A stretch of 7,386 nt of DNA from Actinomycetota bacterium (GCA_003158705.1 PMKX01000037.1:10528-17913); one strand, 5' to 3'. Shown: positions 1-5,776, counted from the stretch's first letter. The notes: generated by a model from the sequence alone, not told the origin. Numbers and translations are program-made.

Positions 1-1557
1 GAGATGGACGCCATCGGCTGCCAGGAGCTGCTCATGCCGGTCATCAACCCGGCGGAGATCTGGCGTGAGTCGGGGCGCTGGGACAAGGTGGGCGAGGAGC
101 TCTTCCGCTTCAAGGACCGCAAGGGCGCCGACATGGCCCTCGCGATGACCCACGAAGAGGTGGTCACCTGGCTGGCGGCGCGCGAGGTGCGGTCGTATAA
201 GCAGCTGCCTCAGCTTTGGTACCACATCCAGACCAAGGAGCGCGACGAGGCGCGTCCCAAGAGCGGGATCCTGCGGACTCGCGAGTTCATCATGAAGGAC
301 TCCTATAGCCTCGACGTCGACGTCGAGGCTATGCAAGTGAGCTACGACAAGCATGTGGCCGCCTACGACCGCATCTTCGCGCGCTGTGGCGTGCGCTTTC
401 TCAGAGTGGAGAGCGACAACGGCATGATGGGTGGCGCCGTCAGCCATGAGTACATGGCACCCAGTCCCGCCGGCGAGGACGAGGTCGTGGTGTGCGACGC
501 CTGCGGCTACGCCGCCAATGTCGAGCTGGCGGTGGCCGGCGCCGACCAGGCGGCGGGTGGCGCTGACCGCGCGGCGGGCGGGCCTGCTACTTCGCCCGGT
601 GGGGAAGAGGCCGGCGCGCTCGTCGAGGTCGCCACGCCCGAGGCGCGCACGATCGACGAAGTCACCGCGTTTCTGGGCATCGCTGCCAGCGAGCTCATCA
701 AGTGCCTGGTCGTGGTGAGCCAGGAGCGTGGCACGATCATCGTGCTCGTGCGTGGCGACCATGAGTTGAACGAGCTCAAGCTGCGGCGAGTCATCGGCGA
801 GTTCCGCCTGGCGACGGCCGACGAGGTCGCGGACTCGCTGGGCGTGGGCATCGGCTTCGTGGGTCCGGTCGGCGCGAGCCTAGACACGTTCGCCGACGAG
901 ACGCTGCGCGCCGGCACCTACGTGGCGGGCGCCAACAAGGACGGCTACCACGTCACCGGCGTGACGGCGGCCCATTTCCAAGCCGAGTTCCGCGACCTGC
1001 GCACCGTGGGCGGCGGCGATCGCTGCCCGCACTGTGACGGGCGGCTGCAGAGCGAGCGCGTCATCGAGGTGGGCCAGGTCTTTCAACTGGGCACGCAGTA
1101 CTCCGAACCCATGAATGCACGGTACCTCGACGAGGAGGGCGCTGAGCGCCCGATCGTGATGGGCAGCTACGGCATCGGTCTGGCTCGCGTCGCGGCGGCC
1201 GTGGTAGAGCAGCACCACGACGAGAACGGGATCGTCTGGCCACCGTCGGTCGCGCCCTTCGCAGCGCAGGTGCTTTCGGTGCGCGCCTCCGATGCCGGCC
1301 AGTCGGAGCTTGCCGACCGAGTGTATGGCGAGCTTGTGGCAGCTGGCTTCGAGGTCCTCTACGACGACCGCGACCTGTCGCCGGGCATCAAGTTCAAGGA
1401 TGCCGATCTGCTCGGCTGCCCGCTGCAGGTCATCGTCGGCAAGCGCGCCGCCGAAGGCGTGGTCGAACTGAAGTGGCGAGCCACGGGCGAGCGTGACGAC
1501 GTACCGGTCGCCGGGCTGACGGCCGCCGTGCGGGCGGCTTTGGACGCGTCTTTCTAG
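1..1557 (+). CDS. proS: Prolyl-tRNA synthetase, bacterial type with editing insertion; 5' end cut by the window
   Basis: This cytoplasmic enzyme attaches proline to tRNA-Pro using ATP. The frame is open from base 1. By comparison with remembered E. coli ProS, about 60 N-terminal residues, including class II motif 1, lie outside the window. Of the 518 residues present, numbered from base 1, the visible landmarks are THEE (50-53), motif 2 around RTREF (92-96), and an INS/YbaK-like editing domain (about 215-335, with GDHELNELK at 252-260). Motif 3 is GIGLAR (391-396), and the anticodon-binding domain runs from about residue 420 to the end. Two Cys pairs, C165/C168 and C342/C345, flank the editing domain and could form a zinc site (inference). 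An Ala/Gly-rich linker (about 180-205) contains a duplicated 7-residue unit. The stop is TAG at 1555-1557. The architecture is that of the long bacterial ProS, not the archaeal/eukaryotic type. A tRNA-Pro gene lies 0.75 kb downstream on the opposite strand. Confidence 0.97.
   Translation, partial: EMDAIGCQELLMPVINPAEIWRESGRWDKVGEELFRFKDRKGADMALAMTHEEVVTWLAAREVRSYKQLPQLWYHIQTKERDEARPKSGILRTREFIMKDSYSLDVDVEAMQVSYDKHVAAYDRIFARCGVRFLRVESDNGMMGGAVSHEYMAPSPAGEDEVVVCDACGYAANVELAVAGADQAAGGADRAAGGPATSPGGEEAGALVEVATPEARTIDEVTAFLGIAASELIKCLVVVSQERGTIIVLVRGDHELNELKLRRVIGEFRLATADEVADSLGVGIGFVGPVGASLDTFADETLRAGTYVAGANKDGYHVTGVTAAHFQAEFRDLRTVGGGDRCPHCDGRLQSERVIEVGQVFQLGTQYSEPMNARYLDEEGAERPIVMGSYGIGLARVAAAVVEQHHDENGIVWPPSVAPFAAQVLSVRASDAGQSELADRVYGELVAAGFEVLYDDRDLSPGIKFKDADLLGCPLQVIVGKRAAEGVVELKWRATGERDDVPVAGLTAAVRAALDASF
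305..332. repeat. 28-bp perfect palindrome inside proS
   Basis: The left half ATAGCCTCGACGTC is followed immediately by its exact reverse complement. As RNA it could form a 12-bp stem closed by a TCGA tetraloop. It lies in the coding sequence over the residues Tyr-Ser-Leu-Asp-Val-Asp-Val-Glu-Ala-Met. The centre follows from the repeated GAC GTC codons for Asp-Val, but the outer arms do not. The left arm includes a TAT tyrosine codon, whereas the neighbouring tyrosines use TAC. The palindrome is seen directly; any function is unknown. Confidence 0.97.
538..579 (+). repeat. Two tandem 21-bp units in the proS linker
   Basis: Two adjacent in-frame 21-bp units encode GADQAAG and GADRAAG, differing at a few bases. 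They lie in the Ala/Gly-rich linker just before the editing domain. This looks like a small local duplication in a tolerant, low-complexity segment and probably has no function of its own. Confidence 0.8.
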
Positions 1558-1567
1558 ACGCCACGAC

Positions 1568-1594
1568 GCAGGCACGGAGCCGAGCGTGGCCTGC
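1568..1594 (+). terminator. Possible terminator hairpin after proS
   Basis: GCAGGCACG (1568-1576) can pair with CGTGGCCTGC (1585-1594), giving a nine-pair stem with one bulged G and an 8-base loop. It starts 10 bases after the proS stop. The downstream sequence is only mildly T-rich (GTTGTTGT at 1601-1608) and has no proper T tract. The position suggests transcription ends here before the helix-turn-helix gene, but the missing T run keeps confidence low. Confidence 0.35.
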
Positions 1595-1634
1595 ATGCCT
1601 GTTGTTGTCCCGCATGGCAACAAAATCCACTGTT

Positions 1635-1654
1635 TACTATCAAGTATTCACTTG
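1635..1654 (+). promoter_or_regulatory. Candidate promoter and operator palindrome upstream of the helix-turn-helix gene
   Basis: TACTAT (1635-1640) resembles a -10 element. It directly abuts CAAGT-ATTC-ACTTG (1641-1654), an inverted repeat with two perfect 5-bp arms. If TACTAT is the -10, the palindrome covers the transcription start, which is where a repressor would bind. The ATG at 1679 lies 24 bases beyond the palindrome. No convincing -35 is visible. The surrounding stretch (about 1615-1700) is clearly richer in A and T than the rest of the window. The palindrome is seen; autoregulation by the downstream protein is inference. Confidence 0.4.
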
Positions 1655-1678
1655 TGGTGCACGATAACGGGTAGTGCA

Positions 1679-2104
1679 ATGCAAGCCATGCTGACAATAA
1701 ACAAGCCCCGGTACACCCGCCAGCGGTTCCCTAACGCGCTGCGGGGGCTCATGCAGGAGCGTCGCCTGAGCTACCGCCAGCTCGCGTACAAGACGCGGCT
1801 CTCAGCCGGGTACCTGAACCACTTGACCAAGGGCACGCGGCCGGTACCTGCCGACCCAGTGATCAACAACATCGCCGTGGCCTTGCGGGTTGAGCCCGAC
1901 TTCTTCCTCGAGTTCAGGCTGCGTCAGGTGGTCACCGTGCTGGACAAGTCGGCGCCTTTGGCAGACAGGCTCTACGGCGTACTCGTGCGGCGTCTGCCGG
2001 TGCCCGACGACCTCGCCGCCATGCTGGAGGCGCACGCCACCGGCACCAACGGCGGCAACGGCGGCAACGGTGGCACCGAGGAACGCGGAGTCGTAAGCCT
2101 TTAG
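1679..2104 (+). CDS. Small XRE-like helix-turn-helix protein
   Basis: This 141-residue protein is a probable DNA-binding regulator with unknown target. Residues about 16-72 form an XRE/Cro-type helix-turn-helix: a first helix (17-28), the turn region SYRQLAYKTRLS (31-42), a recognition helix SAGYLNHLTKG (42-52), and a closing helix ending VEPDFFLEFR (71-80). Residues 81-118 look helical and might mediate dimerisation. The tail has three Asn-Gly-Gly units (124-132) and is probably disordered. I chose ATG 1679. A GTG at 1586 would add 31 residues encoded by the AT-rich promoter-like stretch, and ATG 1688 is a close alternative. No good Shine-Dalgarno sequence precedes either ATG. No toxin, kinase or sensor partner gene adjoins it, so it is not obviously half of a toxin-antitoxin pair. 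The fold is fairly sure; the function is unknown. Confidence 0.82.
   Translation: MQAMLTINKPRYTRQRFPNALRGLMQERRLSYRQLAYKTRLSAGYLNHLTKGTRPVPADPVINNIAVALRVEPDFFLEFRLRQVVTVLDKSAPLADRLYGVLVRRLPVPDDLAAMLEAHATGTNGGNGGNGGTEERGVVSL
2048..2074 (+). repeat. Three 9-bp tandem units encoding Asn-Gly-Gly
   Basis: AACGGCGGC occurs twice, then once as AACGGTGGC, all in frame near the 3' end of the helix-turn-helix gene. Such short coding repeats can change length by slippage without shifting the frame, so the tail length may vary among strains (inference). Confidence 0.85.
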
Positions 2105-2108
2105 GCCT

Positions 2109-2128
2109 CTCTCCGCCGCGGCGCAGAG
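2109..2128 (+). terminator. Weak hairpin just after the helix-turn-helix gene
   Basis: CTCTCCGCCG (2109-2118) is followed directly by CGGCGCAGAG (2119-2128), its reverse complement with one mismatch. Allowing for a loop, the usable stem is only about six to eight pairs including a C·C mismatch, and no T tract follows. Its place 4 bases after the stop is the main reason to list it. Confidence 0.22.
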
Positions 2129-2310
2129 CATGCGCGCTGCATCGCTCATCGGCAAGCGCCGCTCACTTCCTGAACACCTTTCTCTGCTCTTCACTTCTCC
2201 CTCTGCGTGCTTGTTCCCAATGACTGCGACTATGCTGACCGTGTGTGCTGCTCCGGGCTGCAGAGTGGGCATGCCGAAACGCGTCCGTGTGATGGGGAAG
2301 AAGATGAGGA

Positions 2311-2388
2311 TGGTCGGCGTGGCCAGATTTGAACTGGCGACCCCTAGTCCCCCAGACTAGTGCGCTAACCAGGCTGCGCCACACGCCG
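2311..2388 (-). tRNA. tRNA-Pro, anticodon GGG, with encoded CCA
   Basis: Read on the minus strand from 2388, all arms fold. The acceptor CGGCGTG pairs with CACGCCG. The D arm is GCGC/GCGC, the anticodon stem is CTAGT/ACTAG around loop CTGGGGG, the variable loop has 5 bases, and the T arm is GCCAG/CTGGC with loop TTCAAAT. The anticodon GGG (plus-strand 2351-2353) reads proline CCC, and CCU by wobble. The discriminator is A, and the 3' CCA is encoded, giving 78 bases with CCA and 75 without. Loop base 37 is G, as expected for tRNA-Pro. No clear terminator follows, although the first bases downstream on this strand are pyrimidine-rich. Confidence 0.96.
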
Positions 2389-2400
2389 ACCGAAGGCCGT

Positions 2401-2409
2401 AGTCTAGCA
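2401..2409 (-). promoter_or_regulatory. Candidate extended -10 promoter for tRNA-Pro
   Basis: On the minus strand TGC-TAGACT ends 12 bases before the mature tRNA 5' end. TAGACT fits the TANNNT -10 pattern, and the TG one base upstream of it is an extended -10 feature, which can compensate for the missing recognisable -35. Transcription would start a few bases before the tRNA. Confidence 0.45.
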
Positions 2410-2476
2410 CATGCGTGGGCAGGCGCGAGGCGTGCGACGAGCCTGCGATGGCCCCCCTTTCGAGGCCTGCACTTGG

Positions 2477-2482
2477 TAGACT
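2477..2482 (+). promoter_or_regulatory. Candidate -10 for the CDP-alcohol phosphatidyltransferase, leaderless spacing
   Basis: TAGACT lies 6 bases before the ATG at 2489. At that spacing transcription would begin at or next to the start codon, giving a leaderless mRNA. Consistently, no Shine-Dalgarno sequence is present. No clear -35 is visible. The same hexamer faces the tRNA on the other strand about 70 bases to the left, making this a divergent promoter region. Confidence 0.45.
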
Positions 2483-2488
2483 GGCACC

Positions 2489-3031
2489 ATGCTGGTGCGC
2501 CAGATCCCCAACACGCTCACCGTGTTCCGTCTGCTCTCGTTGCCGGCGTTCGTGTGGCTCTACGGCCGCGACGCTCCCGGCGCCGCCTGGCCGGCCGCGG
2601 TGCTGCTCTTCTTCGCCGCTCTCAGCGACGTAGCCGACGGCTTTATCGCGCGTCGCTGGCATCTCGAGAGTGACTTCGGCCGCATCCTCGACCCGTTCGT
2701 GGACCGGGCGCTGTACGTGACCCTGCTCCTGACGCTGCTGTACTTCGGCACGTTGCCGCTGTGGGCCGTGCTGCCGGTCGTGATCCGCGACGCCGTGCTG
2801 GTGCTCGGCGGCGCCGCTCTCCTGCGCCTCCACGGCGAGCGACCGCGGATCATGCTGCGCGGCAAGCTCGCCAACATCGTGCTCGCCTGCGGCATCCAGT
2901 TCTTCGTCATCGATGTACGTCCGGTCGCCTGGATCGTCTACGGCGCCGGAGTGCTGCTGTACCTGTGGTCCGGCGCCCTGTACGTCGTACGGGCCGAGCG
3001 CGAGTGGCGACACGGACGGCTGCCGGCATAG
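2489..3031 (+). CDS. CDP-alcohol phosphatidyltransferase, membrane phospholipid synthase (PgsA or cardiolipin-synthase type)
   Basis: This 180-residue integral membrane enzyme would transfer a phosphatidyl group from a CDP-lipid to an alcohol acceptor. The full family signature is present: D47, D50-G51, A54-R55, G64, D68 and D72, spaced DxxDGxxAR-8-GxxxDxxxD. These acidic residues bind the metal and CDP. The N-terminus (IPNTLTVFRL, 6-15) is typical, and several hydrophobic segments follow (about 12-26, 34-46, 74-90, 92-111, 127-141, 146-164). Which lipid it makes is uncertain. RD at 100-101 and GKLAN at 125-129 differ from the RE and GKxKT I remember for PgsA, and the RD resembles the CDP-alcohol type of cardiolipin synthase. 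From memory, Streptomyces has such a cardiolipin synthase beside a gene like the one downstream here. The start ATG appears leaderless. Two hairpins follow the stop. Confidence 0.9.
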   Translation: MLVRQIPNTLTVFRLLSLPAFVWLYGRDAPGAAWPAAVLLFFAALSDVADGFIARRWHLESDFGRILDPFVDRALYVTLLLTLLYFGTLPLWAVLPVVIRDAVLVLGGAALLRLHGERPRIMLRGKLANIVLACGIQFFVIDVRPVAWIVYGAGVLLYLWSGALYVVRAEREWRHGRLPA

Positions 3032-3033
3032 GG

Positions 3034-3058
3034 GCGCTGCGAGCGTTTCGTGCAGCGC
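3034..3058 (+). terminator. First of two consecutive hairpins after the phosphatidyltransferase
   Basis: GCGCTGC (3034-3040) pairs perfectly with GCAGCGC (3052-3058) across an 11-base loop, beginning 2 bases after the TAG stop. No T tract follows. Together with the larger hairpin at 3066-3111 it resembles the T-less paired hairpins often proposed as terminators in high-GC actinobacteria. Confidence 0.4.
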
Positions 3059-3065
3059 GCGTCTG

Positions 3066-3111
3066 GGCCGGAAGGCGGCCGCGAAGCTTCCGGAACGGCC
3101 GCCTTCCGGCC
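3066..3111 (+). terminator. Large 16-bp GC-rich hairpin, probable terminator or mRNA structure
   Basis: GGCCGGAAGGCGGCC (3066-3080) is an exact inverted repeat of 3097-3111, and the inner pair 3081/3096 extends the stem to 16 pairs around a 14-base loop. The loop itself contains overlapping small palindromes, GAAGCTTC and TTCCGGAA. No T run follows. It lies between the phosphatidyltransferase and the fusion gene, ahead of the latter's candidate promoter, so termination of the upstream transcript is the simplest reading. Confidence 0.55.
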
Positions 3112-3120
3112 TGCATGCGA

Positions 3121-3129
3121 TACCATAGT
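3121..3129 (+). promoter_or_regulatory. Candidate -10 region for the fusion gene
   Basis: TACCAT (3121-3126) overlaps CATAGT (3124-3129), and either could be a -10 element. It lies just past the large hairpin and about 60 bases before the GTG start at 3188. No good -35 is visible because the region upstream is the hairpin stem. This is a weak call resting mainly on position and the local A/T content. Confidence 0.3.
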
Positions 3130-3175
3130 CCGCAGATCATGCTCGTCGGCAACGGCGAGTTCCTGTCATGAGATC

Positions 3176-3184
3176 GGTGGTGAG
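3176..3184 (+). promoter_or_regulatory. Ribosome binding site deciding the GTG start of the fusion gene
   Basis: GGTGG (3176-3180), continuing into TGAG, lies 7 bases before GTG 3188 and can pair with the 16S 3' end. The frame has no ATG between 3050 and 3188. The protein from 3188 begins [16 protein letters not shown], where this family normally begins. Together these fix the start. Confidence 0.7.
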
Positions 3185-3187
3185 CCT

Positions 3188-5701
3188 GTGCGCGCCGTAG
3201 TCATGGCCGGCGGCGAGGGTACTCGCTTGCGGCCGCTGACCAGCAACCAGCCCAAGCCGATGGTTCCCATATGCACCAAGCCGTGCATGGAGTACATCGT
3301 CGAGCTGCTGCAACGCCACGGCATTCAAGAGACGGTTGTCACCCTCGCCTTTCTGCCCAAGACCATCCGCGACTACTTTGGCGATGGCTCCGCCCTGGGG
3401 CTGAAGATGGAGTACTCGGTCGAGCAAGCGCCGGCCGGCACTGCGGGCAGCGTCAAGCTGGCCGAGTCCAACCTGCGTGACGGGACCTTTCTGGTCATCT
3501 CCGGCGACGCGCTCACCGACTTCGACCTGACGGCCATCGTCGAGTTCCATCGCGCTCGGGGCGCACTGGCCACCATCGCTCTCAAGCGCGTGGAGAACCC
3601 GCTCGAGTTCGGTGTCGTCGTCGTCGATGAAGAGGGACGTATCCAGCGCTTTCTGGAAAAGCCTACCTGGGGCCAAGTGTTCTCCGACACGGTGAACACC
3701 GGGATCTACGTGCTGGAGCCGGAAGTGTTCGACCACATGCCGGCCGACGTCCCCTACGACTTCAGCCAGGATCTGTTCCCCAAGCTCTTCCAGATGGGAG
3801 CGCCGCTGTACGGCTACGTGGCGGAGGGGTACTGGCAGGACATCGGCAGCCTGGGCCAGTTCCTGGCCGCCAACCGCGACGCGCTCGACGGTAAGCTCCA
3901 GGCTACGTTGCCCGGCATCCGTCTCGACAACAACGTCTACATCGGCGAGACACTCAGTCTCGACTCGCTCGACAACGTCTCCGGACCCGCGATGATCGGC
4001 AAATACGCCAAGATCGACGCCGAGGCGCGCATCATGCCGTACTCGGTGCTGGGCAGCAACGTGGTCGTCAAGGGCCATGCCGAGACGGGCAACTGCGTGA
4101 TCGACGCCAACACGTACATCGGCAGCAGTGCCAAGGTGCGCGGCGCTATTCTGGGCAAGAACTGCGACGTGAAGGCCGGCGCCAGCTTGAGCGAGGGTGT
4201 GGCGGTCGGCGACGAGTGCGTCATCGGCGAGCAGGCGTACATAGCTCCGGACGTGAAGATCTACCCCTTCAAGACCGTCGAGTCCGGTGCCCAGATCCAG
4301 TCGAGCATCATCTGGGAGTCGCGCGGCACCTCGCAGCTCTTCGGCAAGGACGGCATCGCGGGGCTCATCAACATCGACATCACGCCGGAGCTCGCCCTCA
4401 AGTTCGCCATGGCCTACGGCACCGTTCTGGCCAAGGGCTCCAAGGTGACGACCAGCCGGGACGCTCACCCGGCCTCGCGAGTCATCAAGCGGGCCATCAT
4501 CAGCGGGCTCAACGCGACCGGCGTCGTGGTACGCGACCTGCGTGTCGCCTCTTCAGCCATCAACCGCTTCGAGATCAAGAACGGCAGCGCCGAGGGCGGT
4601 ATCCACGTGCGCATCTCCAACTGGGATCCGGAGATGATCCAGATCCAGGTGTTCGAGCCGCCGGGCGTGGCCATCAGCGAGAAACGCCAGAAGGACATCG
4701 AGAAGTACTACGGCCGTCAGGACTTCCGGCGCGCGTTCTACAGCGAGTTCGGTGAGATCCAGTTTCCCGATCGCGCCATGGAGACGTACGTGCGCGGCCT
4801 CATCGGGAACTGGGATGTGGAGCGTATACACAAGCGGGCCTTCCGGATCGTCATCGATTACTCGAACTCGCCGGCCTCGCTGGTGCTCCCCAACCTGCTC
4901 GGGCGTCTGAACGCCGAAGTGCTCTCGCTGCACGCCTTCGCCGACGAGGCCCGCACCACAATGGGGGCGACCGAACTAGGCGCCAACATCGGCGGCGTAC
5001 AGCGCCTCGTCAAGGTGATGGGCGGCGATCTGGGGCTGGTCATCGACCCGAGCGGTGAGCGTCTCTACGTCGTCGACGAGCTCGGCCAGGAGGTCGCCCT
5101 GGAGAAGGCCTTGCTCCTGTTCGTCAAGCTCGTGGCCGAGCAGGCGAAGAAGGGTGAGAAGATCGTCTTGCCGCTCACGGTGACGAGCCAGGCCGACAAG
5201 CTGACGCGCGAGTACGGTATCGAGGTAGTGCGCACCAAGGTGTCGTTGCCGGCTTTGATGGAGGCCTCTACTGCTCCTGGCGTCGTGTTCGCGGGGTCGC
5301 TCGGTGGCGGCTACATCTTCCCCCAGTTCCTGCCTGCCTTCGACGCCGTCATGAGTCTCGGCAAGCTGCTCGAACTCCTCGCCCCGCATCCGCAGACCTT
5401 GTCGCAGAAGGTGGACGAGATCCCCACCAGCACGCTTGTCCACAAGACGGTCGCCTGCCCGTGGTCGCTCAAGGGCACGGTCATGCGTACCGTCACCGAG
5501 GAGGTGCAGCACGCCGGCGACGGCAAGGTCAGCTTGCTCGACGGCATCATGGTGGTGAACCGTGACTCCTGGGTGCAGATCCTGCCCGACGCCGACGAGC
5601 CTGTGTTCCACGTCTACGCCGAGGGTGCCAGCCCAGAGCAGTCGGACGAACTTGCCGAGCAGTTTGTCGGGCGTGTGCGCGCTGTCATCGAGGGACAGTA
5701 A
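3188..5701 (+). CDS. Sugar-1-phosphate nucleotidyltransferase fused to a degenerate phosphomannomutase-like domain
   Basis: This 837-residue cytoplasmic protein is probably a mannose-1-phosphate guanylyltransferase, making GDP-mannose for glycans and glycolipids; the sugar is not provable from sequence. Residues 1-235 are the nucleotidyltransferase: GGEGTRLRP (8-16), K23 in PKPM, metal ligand D107 in SGDAL, EKP (157-159), and D218 in WQDIG. Residues about 245-375 are hexapeptide repeats forming a left-handed beta-helix. Residues 384-837 resemble phosphomannomutase/phosphoglucomutase from LFGKDGIAG onward, but the key loops are altered. The phosphoserine loop TASHNP is RISNWDP (S477 kept, His lost). 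The metal loop DGDGDR is DPSGER (620-625), the sugar loop GEESG is GSLGG (703-707), and the phosphate loop reads DADEP (801-805). From memory, Streptomyces proteins of the same layout are similarly altered, so this appears to be a family feature. Mutase activity is doubtful; the domain may be regulatory or structural. Confidence 0.9.
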   Translation: MRAVVMAGGEGTRLRPLTSNQPKPMVPICTKPCMEYIVELLQRHGIQETVVTLAFLPKTIRDYFGDGSALGLKMEYSVEQAPAGTAGSVKLAESNLRDGTFLVISGDALTDFDLTAIVEFHRARGALATIALKRVENPLEFGVVVVDEEGRIQRFLEKPTWGQVFSDTVNTGIYVLEPEVFDHMPADVPYDFSQDLFPKLFQMGAPLYGYVAEGYWQDIGSLGQFLAANRDALDGKLQATLPGIRLDNNVYIGETLSLDSLDNVSGPAMIGKYAKIDAEARIMPYSVLGSNVVVKGHAETGNCVIDANTYIGSSAKVRGAILGKNCDVKAGASLSEGVAVGDECVIGEQAYIAPDVKIYPFKTVESGAQIQSSIIWESRGTSQLFGKDGIAGLINIDITPELALKFAMAYGTVLAKGSKVTTSRDAHPASRVIKRAIISGLNATGVVVRDLRVASSAINRFEIKNGSAEGGIHVRISNWDPEMIQIQVFEPPGVAISEKRQKDIEKYYGRQDFRRAFYSEFGEIQFPDRAMETYVRGLIGNWDVERIHKRAFRIVIDYSNSPASLVLPNLLGRLNAEVLSLHAFADEARTTMGATELGANIGGVQRLVKVMGGDLGLVIDPSGERLYVVDELGQEVALEKALLLFVKLVAEQAKKGEKIVLPLTVTSQADKLTREYGIEVVRTKVSLPALMEASTAPGVVFAGSLGGGYIFPQFLPAFDAVMSLGKLLELLAPHPQTLSQKVDEIPTSTLVHKTVACPWSLKGTVMRTVTEEVQHAGDGKVSLLDGIMVVNRDSWVQILPDADEPVFHVYAEGASPEQSDELAEQFVGRVRAVIEGQ

Positions 5702-5747
5702 GGCTAGAGCGCCGTTACCGAGGCAGGACGCGGCAGCGTTCGGTGGA

Positions 5748-5759
5748 AGACTTTAGTCT
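5748..5759 (+). promoter_or_regulatory. Palindrome containing a candidate -10 upstream of vanW-like gene
   Basis: AGACT-TT-AGTCT is a perfect inverted repeat with 5-bp arms, and it contains TAGTCT (5754-5759), a TANNNT -10-like hexamer 33 bases before the GTG start. It could be a promoter with a built-in binding site. No clear -35 is present, and short palindromes like this also arise by chance. Confidence 0.35.
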
Positions 5760-5776
5760 GACCTGTCGTCTGGCGA

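Noticed and set aside
1588..1598. 11-mer GGCCTGCATGC repeated at 1588-1598 and 3108-3118, both at hairpin 3' arms
   Set aside because: An 11-bp match between two places in 7.4 kb of GC-rich DNA is expected by chance, and the two hairpins otherwise differ.
880..1623. 247-codon open frame on the minus strand
   Set aside because: It is antisense to the conserved 3' half of proS and shows no domain; a shadow frame.
1586..1678. Upstream GTG start adding 31 residues to the helix-turn-helix protein
   Set aside because: The added segment is encoded by AT-rich DNA containing the promoter-like hexamer and palindrome, and has no Shine-Dalgarno sequence or domain character.
2130..2384. Short open frames on both strands around 2130-2384
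   Set aside because: They run through the tRNA-Pro gene. The translated GVARFELATPSPPD-type ending is a common artefact of reading across a tRNA.
2311..2388. tRNA-Pro as an integration site for a mobile element
   Set aside because: No integrase, no duplicated tRNA 3' end and no phage or plasmid genes are visible in the window.
2419..2446. GCAGGC/GCCTGC inverted repeat in the divergent promoter region
   Set aside because: Only six pairs with a 16-base loop in GC-rich sequence, and not placed like a terminator for either gene.
3050..3187. Upstream in-frame extension of the fusion protein by 46 residues
   Set aside because: It would be encoded across the large hairpin. The family starts immediately before [12 protein letters not shown], and GTG 3188 has a ribosome binding site.
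3137..4468. 443-codon open frame on the minus strand
   Set aside because: It lies antisense to the well-supported nucleotidyltransferase domain, has low-complexity His/Asp/Leu/Val-rich composition, and is a typical shadow frame of GC-rich coding DNA.
4976..5611. 211-codon open frame on the minus strand
   Set aside because: It is antisense to the mutase-like part of the fusion gene, which has a convincing protein alignment by eye on the plus strand.
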